Shown: positions 16,936 through 25,642, counted from the first letter of the stretch. The stretch is DNA of 64,000 bases from Palsa-661 sp035535015 (GCA_035535015.1 DATLQU010000026.1:1-64000); one strand, 5' to 3'. Notes: generated from the sequence alone by a model not told the origin. Made by a program: numbers and translations.

Positions 16936-18405
16936 TCATCGTCTGTCGCGCCGACCCTTCGCCGCGTAGGCGCGCAGACGGTCACGACACTCCGACGACT
17001 CCAACTCGATCACGTCGAAGACGGCGCTACCGTTCTTCGACCGGCCGCTGCCGGTCAGCGCCTTCAGGGCCTGGTCGCCCGTGCTCCCGGCCGTCGGGGC
17101 GTCGGTCGTCATCAGAACGAAGGGAGCGCCGTGGCCCGTGGCCTGCACCACGGCCGCCTTCCCGAGTGCCTTCCACAAGGCGTCGGCCCGTCGCAGCCCG
17201 GCCCGCGTGCTCGTGAACGCCCCCGAGACGTCGAAGTACCACGTCTGTCCGCTTCCGTCCACGGCCGAAAAACTGACCTCGACGCCGTTGCCCACCCGCA
17301 CGTCGGCCGTCACCTCGGCGAAGCCGCAGTGCTCGAGCAGGTCCTTGGCCAGCTCCCGCGCCTTGCGCCCTTCGCTCTTGGCCCGGGCCACCACCTCACC
17401 GCCATCGGCCATCTCGGCCCGTGGCGCGGCCGCCGTGCGACGCCGCCCGCCCTGGCGCGGAGCGTCGGCCGGCGCCGCATCGGCCATCCGCAGGTCCTTC
17501 TCGGCCCGGATCCTCTCTTCGGCGATCTCCACGTAGGCCGACTCGGTGTCGTAGCCCACGAACCGCCGCCCTGTCCGCACGGCCGCCACCCCCGTCGTCC
17601 CCGATCCCATGAACGGGTCGAGCACCAGGTCGTCGCGGTAGGTGTAGAGCTCGATCAGCCGCTGCGGCAGCTCCACCGGGAAGGGAGCGGGATGTCCCAC
17701 CCGGGTGGCCCGCTCGGCGCCGATCTCCCAGACGTCGGTCGTCGCCTCGATGAACTCGTCCTTCGACACCGAGATCTCCGACGGCAGCCCCGCCGCCGCC
17801 CGGCGCGGCCGCGTCAGAGCCCTGTCGAACCGGCCCTTGCTGGCGATCACCACCCGTTCGGTCACGTCGCGCAGCACCGGGTTGGCCGGGCTCTGGAACG
17901 ATCCCCAGGCGCACGACCCGCTCGCCCCCCGGGCCTTCAGCCAGATCACCTCGCCCCGCAGCAGCAGCCCGAGCCGGTCCTGCAGGATCCCGATCACGTC
18001 GGCCGACAGCGACCGGTAGGGCTTCCGTCCCAGATTGGCCACGTTCACCGCTATCCGTCCGCCGGCCTCGAGCGTCCGCACCGCCTCGGCGAACACTGCC
18101 TCGAGCATGGCCAGGTATTCGAAGTAGCTGGCCGGCACGTGCCCTTCGCCCAGGGCCTCCTCGTACTCCTTGCCGGCGAAGTAGGGCGGCGACGTCACCA
18201 CCAGGGCGACGGAGCCGTCCTCCACCTCGTCCATCTGCCGGGCGTCGCCCAGGATCGGCTTCTCCCCGATAGGAGACCGCACGACATTCTCGTCGCCGCT
18301 CAACACGGGGGCCGTGAACCGTTCGTAGAACCCGCTGGCGTCGTGGCTCTCGCGCCGCCCCACGCCGAAGGCGGAGGTGGACGTGGGCTTCCGGCGACCG
18401 GTCAT
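16936..18405 (-). CDS. Beta-class DNA methyltransferase with extra C-terminal domain
   Basis: A 489-residue protein. Motif IV TSPPY (71-75) precedes motif I DPFMGSGTT (263-271), the order of beta-class amino-methyltransferases; S-P-P-Y favours N4-cytosine but N6-adenine cannot be excluded. About 150 further residues follow (from about 340) with a linker and a folded domain, LLEHCGFAEVTADVRVGNGV and WYFDVSGAFTSTRAGLRRAD, which is not part of a minimal methylase and may add target recognition or a nuclease-like fold. Start 18405 is preferred over ATG 18447 because a TACTAT -10 box lies between them. It is the first gene of a two-gene unit and shares no strand or theme with recR or thiolase. Confidence 0.85.
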   Translation of the reverse strand: MTGRRKPTSTSAFGVGRRESHDASGFYERFTAPVLSGDENVVRSPIGEKPILGDARQMDEVEDGSVALVVTSPPYFAGKEYEEALGEGHVPASYFEYLAMLEAVFAEAVRTLEAGGRIAVNVANLGRKPYRSLSADVIGILQDRLGLLLRGEVIWLKARGASGSCAWGSFQSPANPVLRDVTERVVIASKGRFDRALTRPRRAAAGLPSEISVSKDEFIEATTDVWEIGAERATRVGHPAPFPVELPQRLIELYTYRDDLVLDPFMGSGTTGVAAVRTGRRFVGYDTESAYVEIAEERIRAEKDLRMADAAPADAPRQGGRRRTAAAPRAEMADGGEVVARAKSEGRKARELAKDLLEHCGFAEVTADVRVGNGVEVSFSAVDGSGQTWYFDVSGAFTSTRAGLRRADALWKALGKAAVVQATGHGAPFVLMTTDAPTAGSTGDQALKALTGSGRSKNGSAVFDVIELESSECRDRLRAYAAKGRRDRR

Positions 18406-18427
18406 CGTTCGATCATGGGTCGCATTG

Positions 18428-18433
18428 ATAGTA
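18428..18433 (-). promoter_or_regulatory. -10 box of the methyltransferase unit
   Basis: TACTAT on the minus strand. It implies a start site near 18421 and a leader of about 15 nt before ATG 18405, which rules against the upstream ATG at 18447. Confidence 0.45.
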
Positions 18434-18480
18434 CCGGGCTGTGTCATGACCGCCCGGGACCGCGGCAGCCCGGACCCCTC

Positions 18481-18522
18481 AGGTCGAGCCAGTCCCTCAG
18501 GTCGAGCCAGTCCCTCAGGTCA
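18481..18522. repeat. 18-bp tandem repeat spanning the thiolase stop
   Basis: Two full copies of AGGTCGAGCCAGTCCCTC (18481-18498, 18499-18516) plus AGGTCA. On the minus strand each unit carries TGA in the same phase, so the thiolase stop is followed by two more in-frame stops 18 bp apart. Confidence 0.85.
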
Positions 18523-19699
18523 TGCTGCGCACGACGAGGGCGTCGCCCTGCCCGCCGCCGCCACACAGGCTGACCGCCGCCGCCCCACCGCCGCGCCGCT
18601 TCAGCTCGTACAGTGCGGTCAACGCCAGCCGGGTGCCCGACATCCCGATGGGGTGGCCGAGGGCGATGGCCCCGCCGTTCACGTTGGTCACCTCGTCGCT
18701 GATCCCCAGGTCGGCCATGGAGGCCAGGCCCACCACGGCGAAGGCCTCGTTGATCTCGAACAGGTCGACCTCGCCGACCGTCTTCCCGGCCTGGGCCAGC
18801 CCCTTCTTGATGGCGTTGGCCGGCTGCACCAGCAGGGAGGCGTCGGGCCCGGCCACCTGCCCGTAGCCGAGCACCTCGCCCAGCGGGGTCACACCGAGGG
18901 CGTCGGCCCTGGCCCGTGAGGTCACGATCACAGCGGCGCCGCCGTCGGAGATCTGGCTGGCGTTCCCGGCCGTCACCGTCCCCGCCTTGTCGAAGGCAGG
19001 CTTCAGGCCCCCGAGAGACTCGGCCGTGGTGCCGGGCCGGACCCCCTCGTCGGTGTCGACCACGATGGGGTCGCCTTTACGCTGGGGCACGGACACGTTC
19101 ACGATCTCTTCGGCGAACCGCCCGTCCTTGATGGCCGCCGCCGCCCGCTCGTGCGACAGAGCGGCGAAGGCGTCCTGCGCCTCCCGGCTGATCCCGGCCA
19201 CCGCGTTGTACCGCTCGGTCCCGAGCCCCATGGCGCAGTGGTCGAACTGGCAGTAGAGCCCGTCGTACATCATCGAGTCGACCAGCTCCCCGTCACCGAG
19301 CCGGTAGCCGGCCCGGGCGCCGGGCAGCAGATAGGGGGCCCTGGTCATCGACTCCATCCCCCCGGCCACCACGACGTCGGCCGCACCGGCCTGGATCAGA
19401 AGATCGGCCAGGAAGATGCTGTTCAGCCCCGAGAGACAGACCTTGTTGATGGTGGTGGCGGGCACCGACATCGAGATCCCGCCGTTCACCGCCGCCTGCC
19501 GGGCCGTGATCTGCCCCTGCCCGGCCTGGAGCACCTGGCCCATGAAGACGTAATCGACCTGGTCGGCCGTCACCCCGCTGCGCTCGAGGGCGGCGGCGAT
19601 GGCGAACCCGCCCAGCTCCATGGCACTGAATCCGGCCAGGGCGCCGGACAGCTTGCCGATGGGGGTGCGGGCGCCCCCGAGGATGACGGATCCGGGCAT
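18515..19699 (-). CDS. Acetyl-CoA C-acetyltransferase (thiolase)
   Basis: A 394-residue thiolase. The acyl-accepting Cys is in NKVCLSG (Cys88), the C-terminal active-site His is in GGAIALGHPIGMSG, and the second Cys is in SLCGGGGQGDA; NEAF is also present. It condenses or cleaves acetyl-CoA units; with ccr and ecm nearby the likely job is acetoacetyl-CoA formation. ATG 19699 was chosen for the GGAGG 6 nt upstream. It is divergent from ccr, with a 136-bp shared region. TAGAAT on the minus strand near 19755 is a likely -10, giving a leader of about 45 nt. Confidence 0.93.
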   Translation of the reverse strand: MPGSVILGGARTPIGKLSGALAGFSAMELGGFAIAAALERSGVTADQVDYVFMGQVLQAGQGQITARQAAVNGGISMSVPATTINKVCLSGLNSIFLADLLIQAGAADVVVAGGMESMTRAPYLLPGARAGYRLGDGELVDSMMYDGLYCQFDHCAMGLGTERYNAVAGISREAQDAFAALSHERAAAAIKDGRFAEEIVNVSVPQRKGDPIVVDTDEGVRPGTTAESLGGLKPAFDKAGTVTAGNASQISDGGAAVIVTSRARADALGVTPLGEVLGYGQVAGPDASLLVQPANAIKKGLAQAGKTVGEVDLFEINEAFAVVGLASMADLGISDEVTNVNGGAIALGHPIGMSGTRLALTALYELKRRGGGAAAVSLCGGGGQGDALVVRSMT

Positions 19700-19821
19700 G
19701 AGAACCTCCGAAAAAAGGTCGACGACCACGTCCGGGCCGCCTGGTCCCGCTCATTCTAGGGGCCGACCCCCTCGGTCCGTCGAGCCGGAGTGACCCATGG
19801 GTAACCGGCCGCCGCCGGAGG

Positions 19822-19827
19822 TATCGT
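19822..19827 (+). promoter_or_regulatory. -10 box of ccr (leaderless layout)
   Basis: TATCGT lies 8 nt before ATG 19836, which also argues against the alternative upstream ATG at 19797. Confidence 0.45.
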
Positions 19828-19835
19828 GCTCGCCT

Positions 19836-21176
19836 ATGCAAGCCATCCGAGACGCCATCCTGGCCGGTGCCACCGGGGACGAGCTGGCCGCCCTGCCCCT
19901 CCCCGCCACCTACCGGGCCGCCTACGTCCGACGCGACGAGGTCGACATGTTCGCCGGGCTCGACTCCGTCGAGAAGGACCCCCGGAAGTCCCTCCACGTC
20001 TCGGAGGTCCCCGTCCCCGAGCTCGCCCCCGACGAGGCCTACGTGGCCGTCATGGCCTCGTCCATCAACTTCAACACCGTCTGGACCTCGATCTTCGAAC
20101 CCCTTCCCACCTTCGGCTTCCTCGACCGCCTGGCCCGCGAATCGAGCTGGGGGGCCCGCCACGCCCTGGACCACCACGTGGTCGGCTCCGACGCCTCAGG
20201 GGTGGTCCTCCGGGTCGGCTCCCTGGTCCGCAATTTCTCCCCCGGCGACAAGGTCGTCGTCCACTGCAACTACGTCGACGACCAGGACCCCTCGGCCCAC
20301 GACGACTCCATGCTGGCGGCCAACGAGCGCATCTGGGGCTTCGAGACCAACTTCGGCGGCCTGGCCGACCTGGCCGTGGTCAAGGCCAACCAGCTCATGC
20401 CCAAGGCCACCCACCTCAGTTGGGAAGAGACGGCCATCAACGCCCTCTGCAACTCGACGGCCTACCGCATGCTCGTCTCCCGCAACGGAGCCGAGATGGC
20501 CCAGGGCGACACCGTCCTCGTCTGGGGTGCCTCCGGTGGCCTCGGTTCCTACGCCGTCCAGCACATCCTGAACGGCGGCGGCACCCCCGTCGGCGTCGTC
20601 TCCTCACCGGACAAGGTGGCTCTCCTCCACGACCTCGGGGTGGAAGCGGTCATCGACCGCAAGGCGGCCGGCTACCGCTTCTGGAGCGACGAGCACACCC
20701 AGGACGAGTCCGAGTGGCGCCGCCTGGGCAAGGACATCCGCGCCCTGGTGGGCGACGACCCCGACATCGTCTTCGAACATCCCGGCCGCCAGACCATGGG
20801 GGCCTCGGTCTTCGCCTGCAAGCGGGCCGGCACCATCGTCACCTGCGCGGCCACCTCGGGCTACATGATCGAGTACGACAACCGCCATCTCTGGATGAAG
20901 TTGAAGACCATCAAGGGTTCCCACTTCGCCAACTACCGTGAGGCCTGGGACGCCAACCAGCTCATCTGCAAGGGCAAGGTCGTCCCTCCGCTCTCCGCCG
21001 TCTACCCCTTGGAAGACGTGGGCGAGGCCGCCTACCAGGTCCACCACAATCTCCACGAGGGCAAGATCGGCGTCCTCTGCCTCGCTCCGGCCGAGGGCCT
21101 GGGCATCGACGACCCCGAGCTCCGGGCCCGCCTGGGCGAGGACCGCATCACCTTGTTCCGGAAGCACGGGGCATGA
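19836..21176 (+). CDS. ccr: Crotonyl-CoA carboxylase/reductase
   Basis: A 446-residue MDR-superfamily enzyme, typical for Ccr. Distinguishing stretches are AVMASSINFNTVWTSIFEP, GDKVVVHCNYVDDQDP, GFETNFGGLADLAVVKANQL and VLVWGASGGLGSYAVQ (NADPH-binding), then DIVFEHPGRQTMGASVF and KTIKGSHFANYREAWDAN. These match Ccr rather than ordinary quinone reductases. It reductively carboxylates crotonyl-CoA to ethylmalonyl-CoA with NADPH and CO2, the key step of the ethylmalonyl-CoA pathway. The stop overlaps the epimerase ATG (ATGA 21173-21176). Confidence 0.93.
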   Translation: MQAIRDAILAGATGDELAALPLPATYRAAYVRRDEVDMFAGLDSVEKDPRKSLHVSEVPVPELAPDEAYVAVMASSINFNTVWTSIFEPLPTFGFLDRLARESSWGARHALDHHVVGSDASGVVLRVGSLVRNFSPGDKVVVHCNYVDDQDPSAHDDSMLAANERIWGFETNFGGLADLAVVKANQLMPKATHLSWEETAINALCNSTAYRMLVSRNGAEMAQGDTVLVWGASGGLGSYAVQHILNGGGTPVGVVSSPDKVALLHDLGVEAVIDRKAAGYRFWSDEHTQDESEWRRLGKDIRALVGDDPDIVFEHPGRQTMGASVFACKRAGTIVTCAATSGYMIEYDNRHLWMKLKTIKGSHFANYREAWDANQLICKGKVVPPLSAVYPLEDVGEAAYQVHHNLHEGKIGVLCLAPAEGLGIDDPELRARLGEDRITLFRKHGA

Positions 21177-21646
21177 GCGCCGCCTCCGGCGGTGAGGCGG
21201 TCTCGGCCGGTGACGGGGGTCCGGCTCCTTCCACCGGTCTCACCGACATGCTGACCGCCATCGACCACGTGGCCATCGCCGTTCACGACCTCGACGCCGC
21301 CGCCGAGCACTACCGCGTCACTTTCGGCGTCGGCGTCACCCACCGCGAAACGATCGACTCCGACGGCGTCGAGGAGGCGCTTCTCAAGGTGGGCGGCTCC
21401 TACGTCCAGCTCGTCAGCCCCACCCACCCCGACTCGCCGGTGGCCAAGTTCCTGGAGAGCAAGGGCGAAGGCCTCCACCACGTCGGCTACCGGGTCACCG
21501 ACTGCGCGGCCGCTCTCCAACGGGTCATCGACAGCGGCGGCAAGGTCATCGACGAGAAGCCCCGTCCCGGCTCGCGGGGCACCACGGTGGCCTTCATCCA
21601 TCCGAAGGGCGGTCTCGGCACCCTCATCGAGCTGGTCCAGGAGTAG
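21173..21646 (+). CDS. mce: Methylmalonyl-CoA / ethylmalonyl-CoA epimerase
   Basis: A vicinal-oxygen-chelate protein of 157 residues. The core begins at about residue 26 with AIDHVAIAVHDLDAAAEHY (metal His). GEGLHHVGYRV gives the second metal His and its neighbour, and LGTLIELVQE the metal Glu. The first 25 residues are unstructured, so an internal ATG at 21248 is possible; 21173 is preferred for its overlap with the ccr stop. In the ethylmalonyl-CoA pathway one epimerase serves both ethylmalonyl- and methylmalonyl-CoA, which fits its coupling to ccr. Confidence 0.9.
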   Translation: MSAASGGEAVSAGDGGPAPSTGLTDMLTAIDHVAIAVHDLDAAAEHYRVTFGVGVTHRETIDSDGVEEALLKVGGSYVQLVSPTHPDSPVAKFLESKGEGLHHVGYRVTDCAAALQRVIDSGGKVIDEKPRPGSRGTTVAFIHPKGGLGTLIELVQE

Positions 21647-21701
21647 TCCTGGCGTAATCGTCAACCGACTGCGGCGGTATCGGGCCCGCGAGCGACGTTG
21701 G

Positions 21702-21707
21702 TAGCCT
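21702..21707 (+). promoter_or_regulatory. -10 box of pccB (leaderless layout)
   Basis: TAGCCT lies 8 nt before ATG 21716. It implies that pccB can be transcribed separately from ccr-mce. Confidence 0.4.
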
Positions 21708-21715
21708 CGGCGTCC

Positions 21716-23272
21716 ATGGAACACCCCATGTCCCAACGCCTGGCCGACCTCAAGTCCCGCAAGGACGAGGCCCTGCACGCCGGCTCCCCCCGGGCCGTGG
21801 AGCGCCAGCACTCCAAGGGCAAGATGACGGCCCGCGAACGGATCGAGTACCTGCTCGACGAGGGCTCGTTCCAGGAGCTCGACATGCTGGCCCGGCACCG
21901 GGCCCACGGCATGGGCCTGGAGGAGAGCCGGCCCTACACCGACGGCGTCATCACCGGCTTCGGTGCCATCGACGGCCGCCGGGTCTGCGTCTTCTCCCAG
22001 GACTTCACCGTCTACGGCGGGGCACTGGGCGAGGTCTTCGCCGAGAAGATCCACAAGATCATGGACCTGGCCGAGTCCATCGGTGTCCCCATGATCGGCC
22101 TCAACGACGGGGCCGGGGCCCGTATCCAAGAAGGCGTGGTGTCGCTGCACTCCTACGGCCAGATCTTCCACCGCAACGTCGCCGCCTCCGGGGTTATCCC
22201 CCAGATCTCCGTGATCATGGGCCCCTGCGCCGGCGGCGCCGTCTACTCCCCGGCCATGACCGACTTCATCTTCATGGTCAACGGCACCAGCCACATGTTC
22301 ATCACCGGTCCCGACGTGGTGAAGACGGTCACCGGCGAGGACGTCACCCTGGAGGAGCTCGGCGGGGCCATGTCCCACGCCACCAAGTCCGGCGTGGCCA
22401 CCTTCGTCGCCCCCGACGAGAAGGACTGTCTCGACCAAGTCCGCTACCTCCTCTCGTTCCTTCCGTCGAACAATCTGGAGGAGACCCCGGTCGTCGACGT
22501 CGGCGACGACCCCGACCGGGGCACCCCCGAGCTCGTCGATCTGATGCCGCCGTCGGCCACCCAGCCCTACGACATGAAGAAGATCATCACCGCCGTCGTC
22601 GACGGCGAGGACTACTTCGAGGTCCACCCCCACTGGGCCATGAACATCACCTGTGGCTTCGCCCGGATCGACGGTCGCGCCGTGGGTATCGTGGGCAACC
22701 AGCCCGCCGTCCTGGCCGGCGTCCTCGACATCGACTCGTCGGAGAAGGCGGCCCGCTTCGTCCGGACCTGTGACGCCTTCAACATCCCACTCGTCACCTT
22801 CGTCGACGTCCCCGGCTTCATGCCCGGCACCGACCAGGAGTACGGTGGCATCATCCGCCACGGGGCCAAGCTTCTCTACGCCTACTGCGAGGCCACCGTC
22901 CCCCGCATCCAGGTCATCACCCGCAAGGCCTACGGCGGTGCCTACGTCGTCATGAACTCCAAATCCATCGGCGCCGACCTGGCCTTCGCCTGGCCCAGTG
23001 CCGAACTGGCCGTCATGGGTCCCCAGGGCGCGGTCGAGATCGTCTACCGCCGGGAACTGGCCGAAGCCGCCGATTCCGCGGCGCGCCGGGCCGAGCTGGT
23101 GGAGGAGTACACCGAGCGTTACGCCAACCCGTACATCGCGGCGGAACGCGGCTACGTCGACGACGTCATCGATCCCTCCGAGACCCGGCGCGTCCTCGTC
23201 CGCAGCCTCCGCCTTCTCGCCTCCAAGCGCGAGGAACTGCCCAAGCGCAAGCACGGCAACGTCCCCCTGTGA
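21716..23272 (+). CDS. pccB: Propionyl-CoA carboxylase beta subunit (carboxyltransferase)
   Basis: A 518-residue carboxyltransferase with N and C crotonase-type domains. It begins RLADLKSRKDEALHAGSP and KGKMTARERIEYLLDEGSF. Oxyanion-hole glycines occur in MGPCAGGAVYSPAMTDF and in ITRKAYGGAYVVMNSKSIG. The substrate-specifying position in the N domain cannot be assigned by eye, but overall similarity is to PccB/AccD5-type enzymes. It transfers carboxyl from biotin to propionyl-CoA. ATG 21728 is an alternative start. The stop overlaps the epsilon subunit GTG (GTGA 23269-23272). No biotin carboxylase gene is in the window. Confidence 0.93.
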   Translation: MEHPMSQRLADLKSRKDEALHAGSPRAVERQHSKGKMTARERIEYLLDEGSFQELDMLARHRAHGMGLEESRPYTDGVITGFGAIDGRRVCVFSQDFTVYGGALGEVFAEKIHKIMDLAESIGVPMIGLNDGAGARIQEGVVSLHSYGQIFHRNVAASGVIPQISVIMGPCAGGAVYSPAMTDFIFMVNGTSHMFITGPDVVKTVTGEDVTLEELGGAMSHATKSGVATFVAPDEKDCLDQVRYLLSFLPSNNLEETPVVDVGDDPDRGTPELVDLMPPSATQPYDMKKIITAVVDGEDYFEVHPHWAMNITCGFARIDGRAVGIVGNQPAVLAGVLDIDSSEKAARFVRTCDAFNIPLVTFVDVPGFMPGTDQEYGGIIRHGAKLLYAYCEATVPRIQVITRKAYGGAYVVMNSKSIGADLAFAWPSAELAVMGPQGAVEIVYRRELAEAADSAARRAELVEEYTERYANPYIAAERGYVDDVIDPSETRRVLVRSLRLLASKREELPKRKHGNVPL

Positions 23273-23493
23273 CCGATCCGACGGGCCCGCCGGTGCACCA
23301 CCGCACCGAAGTGGTGGCTGTCCGCCCGGCACCCGAGCCGGCCGTCCTCGCCGCCATCGTCGCCGCCGTCGAGGAAGCCTGGCCCCGACCGGTGGTGCCG
23401 ACCGCCGACGTCGACGGCGGCGTCCCGGCCTGGCGCTTCAGCGGCCGTTGGTGGACGAAGCCCTCGGCCATGCGACGCGTCCGACCCGGCTGA
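23269..23493 (+). CDS. accE: Acyl-CoA carboxylase epsilon subunit
   Basis: A 74-residue protein typical of the actinobacterial epsilon subunit. It has a short N-terminal tail, then VRPAPEPAVLAAIVAAVEEAW, the helix of the AccE family, a Pro-rich stretch, and WRFSGRWWTKPSAMRRVRPG, with the Trp pair seen in many members. It strengthens the alpha-beta complex. GTG start overlaps the pccB stop, exactly where accE is found in Streptomyces and mycobacteria. Confidence 0.85.
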   Translation: MTDPTGPPVHHRTEVVAVRPAPEPAVLAAIVAAVEEAWPRPVVPTADVDGGVPAWRFSGRWWTKPSAMRRVRPG

Positions 23494-23556
23494 GGAGCCT
23501 CTCCTCGCCGGCCTCTCATCGCCCTCCTCGCCGTCCTGCCCGTCTGCCACGAGGCC

Positions 23557-23584
23557 TTGACAAAAGTAGAACAAGTTCTATATT
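23557..23584 (+). promoter_or_regulatory. ribH2 promoter with KstR-like operator
   Basis: TTGACA (-35, 23557-23562) and TATATT (-10, 23579-23584) are 16 nt apart. Between and overlapping them is the perfect palindrome TAGAACAAGTTCTA (23567-23580), which fits the TnnAACnnGTTnnA consensus of the mycobacterial TetR-family repressor KstR. Repressor binding would block RNA polymerase. The promoter motif is seen directly; the regulator is inferred. Confidence 0.65.
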
Positions 23585-23674
23585 TGGCGGGAGTGACGAG
23601 GGCACGGCACTCGGGTACCCACCCTGTTCGACCGGCGCTGGGGCCCATCGTCACCGAACAGGAGGTGGAAGGCC

Positions 23675-24145
23675 ATGAGCGCACCAAAGGCCCCCAGGAT
23701 TGCCTTCGTCCAGTCGTCCTGGCACGAGGTCATCGTCGACCGATGCCGGGTGGCGTTCGCCGACGAGGTTACCGAGCTCGGAGTCTCGCCGGACCGGGTG
23801 GAGTACTTCCAGGTGGCCGGCGCTTTCGAGCTGCCCCTCCACGCCAAACGGCTGGCCCTCACGGGTCGCTACGCCGCCGTCGTCGCCGCCGGCCTGGTGG
23901 TGGACGGAGGGATCTATCGCCACGACTTCGTGGCCGAGGCGGTCATCAACGGTCTCATGCGGGTTCAGCTCGACGTCGACGTTCCCGTCATCTCCGCCGT
24001 CCTCACTCCGCACCACTTTCATGAGCACGAGCAGCACATGGCCTTCTTCGCCTCCCACTTCGAGGTGAAAGGCAGGGAAGCGGCCCGGGCGTGCACGACG
24101 ACGTTGACCTCCCTCGCCGTCCTCGGTGAGCTGGCCGGCGTCTGA
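23675..24145 (+). CDS. ribH2: 6,7-dimethyl-8-ribityllumazine synthase, type II (RibH2-like)
   Basis: A 156-residue protein close to the decameric RibH2 type of rhizobia and Brucella. Typical segments are AFVQSSWHEVIVDRC, YFQVAGAFELPLHAKRLA, AAGLVVDGGIYRHDFVAEAV (active-site His) and VPVISAVLTPHHFHEHEQH. It makes the riboflavin precursor. No other riboflavin gene is near, so it is a lone copy, possibly supplying extra flavin under a specific condition. AGGAGGTGG lies just before the ATG. The promoter carries a KstR-like palindrome. Confidence 0.88.
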   Translation: MSAPKAPRIAFVQSSWHEVIVDRCRVAFADEVTELGVSPDRVEYFQVAGAFELPLHAKRLALTGRYAAVVAAGLVVDGGIYRHDFVAEAVINGLMRVQLDVDVPVISAVLTPHHFHEHEQHMAFFASHFEVKGREAARACTTTLTSLAVLGELAGV

Positions 24146-24184
24146 GGCACCCCGAGCCGTTCATCGCTCACGGGTGACCGGCCG

Positions 24185-25480
24185 TCATGACCCGATGGGA
24201 ATCCAGTCGCCGTGGGCGAGCAACAAGGCGTCGACCAACGCCGTGATCTGATCGGGGTCGAGTTCGGCGGCGGTATGCGGATCGAGCATGGCGGCGTGGT
24301 AGATGTGGTCGACCCGCCCGGTCAACGCCGCTTCGACCGTCAGCTCCTGGACGTTCACATTCGTGGCGATAAGGGCGGCGATCTGTGGGGGCAGGGCCCC
24401 GATCCGGGTGGGCTGCACGCCGTTTCGGTCCACCAGACAGGGGACCTCCACGGTGCAGCCGCCGGGAAGGTTGTCGATCAGCCCGTCGTTGGCCACGTTG
24501 CCGTAGATCACCCGGGGCTTGCCCGTTTCGATACTCCGGATGATCGTCGCCGCGTACTCGAAACTCGGCCGCACTTCGATGGCGCCGTCACCCTCGAGCC
24601 GGGCCTGCTCTGCATCCCAGTCGGCGATCTGGGCCACACAGCGCCTCGGGTATTCGTCGAGGGGGATCTGCAGACGCTCGATCAGGTCGGCCCGGTCGCG
24701 CTTGATGAACCAGGGCACGTACTCGGCGAAGTGCTCGCTCGACTCGGTCACGAAGTAACCGAAATGCCGCAGCACCTCGTAGCGGACCCGGTTGTCGTCG
24801 GGAACGGCGCCGGACTGTCCCAGAGCCCGCAGTCGGGGATACAGATCCTCGCCCTCGCGCTCGAACCTCAGATAGAAGGCCATGTGGTTGATCCCGGCGG
24901 CCCGGTAGTCGATCTCGCCGTAGGGGATGCCCAGATCCCGGGCCAGTTCGTAGGCGGTCCCCTGCACGCTGTGGCACAGGCCCACCGTCCGGATCCGGCT
25001 GCTGCGGTTGATGGCCCGGCAGTTGATGGCCATGGGGTTCGTGTAATTGAGGAACCAGACCTCGGGGCAGAGCTCCTCCATGTCGGCGCACATGGCCGTG
25101 AGCACAGGGATGGTGCGCAGGCCGCGCATGATCCCGCCGATCCCCACCGTGTCACCGATCGTCTGCCGAAGGCCGAAACGCTTGGGCACCTCGAAGTCGG
25201 TGACGGTACACGGCTCGTAGCCGCCGACCTGGATCATGTTGATCGCATAGTCGGCCCCGTCGAGTGCGGCGCGCCGGTCGGTGGTGGCCGTGATCGTGGC
25301 CGGTGCCCTCAAGGCTTCGCACACCCGGTGGGCCACCAGTTCCGATGTCTTCAGCCGCTCGGCGTCGATATCGTGCAACACGATCTCGGAATCGGCCAGC
25401 TCTTCGTGACCCAGGATGTCGCCCAGCAGGTTGCGGGCGAACACGGTGCTACCGGCACCGAGGAACACGGTCTTGGCCAT
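24185..25480 (-). CDS. Glycoside hydrolase family 4 (alpha-galactosidase/glucuronidase type)
   Basis: A 431-residue NAD- and metal-dependent glycosidase. N-terminal VFLGAGSTVFARNLLGDIL binds NAD; NYTNPMAINCRAINR and VGLCHSVQGT carry the metal-binding Cys and His; GINHMAFYLRF follows. GH4 enzymes act by an oxidation-elimination mechanism. Similarity is to the MelA-like alpha-galactosidase branch; the sugar is not certain. A longer frame reaches 26365 but lacks homology beyond 25480, and a -10 box lies 7 nt before this ATG. Confidence 0.9.
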   Translation of the reverse strand: MAKTVFLGAGSTVFARNLLGDILGHEELADSEIVLHDIDAERLKTSELVAHRVCEALRAPATITATTDRRAALDGADYAINMIQVGGYEPCTVTDFEVPKRFGLRQTIGDTVGIGGIMRGLRTIPVLTAMCADMEELCPEVWFLNYTNPMAINCRAINRSSRIRTVGLCHSVQGTAYELARDLGIPYGEIDYRAAGINHMAFYLRFEREGEDLYPRLRALGQSGAVPDDNRVRYEVLRHFGYFVTESSEHFAEYVPWFIKRDRADLIERLQIPLDEYPRRCVAQIADWDAEQARLEGDGAIEVRPSFEYAATIIRSIETGKPRVIYGNVANDGLIDNLPGGCTVEVPCLVDRNGVQPTRIGALPPQIAALIATNVNVQELTVEAALTGRVDHIYHAAMLDPHTAAELDPDQITALVDALLLAHGDWIPIGS

Positions 25481-25487
25481 CGGACGG

Positions 25488-25493
25488 AGGCTA
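25488..25493 (-). promoter_or_regulatory. -10 box of the GH4 gene (leaderless layout)
   Basis: TAGCCT on the minus strand, 7 nt before ATG 25480. Confidence 0.45.
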
Positions 25494-25642
25494 CAGCGTT
25501 CCCCTGCCGGCGCTCCGGCCGTCGTTGCCTCTGACGCCCGGCCCTCTCGAACGGCGCGACAACGGAACCGGCATTCCCGACGTGAAACGGGGGCGGACAG
25601 ACGGAGGAACGGAACCATCGTGAGGATCACCGGCCAGAGGCC

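Noticed and set aside
21032..23332. Long minus-strand frame of 766 codons opposite the epimerase and pccB
   Set aside because: Antisense shadow of strongly conserved genes; composition is Gly/Val/Asp-rich as expected from reversed codons.
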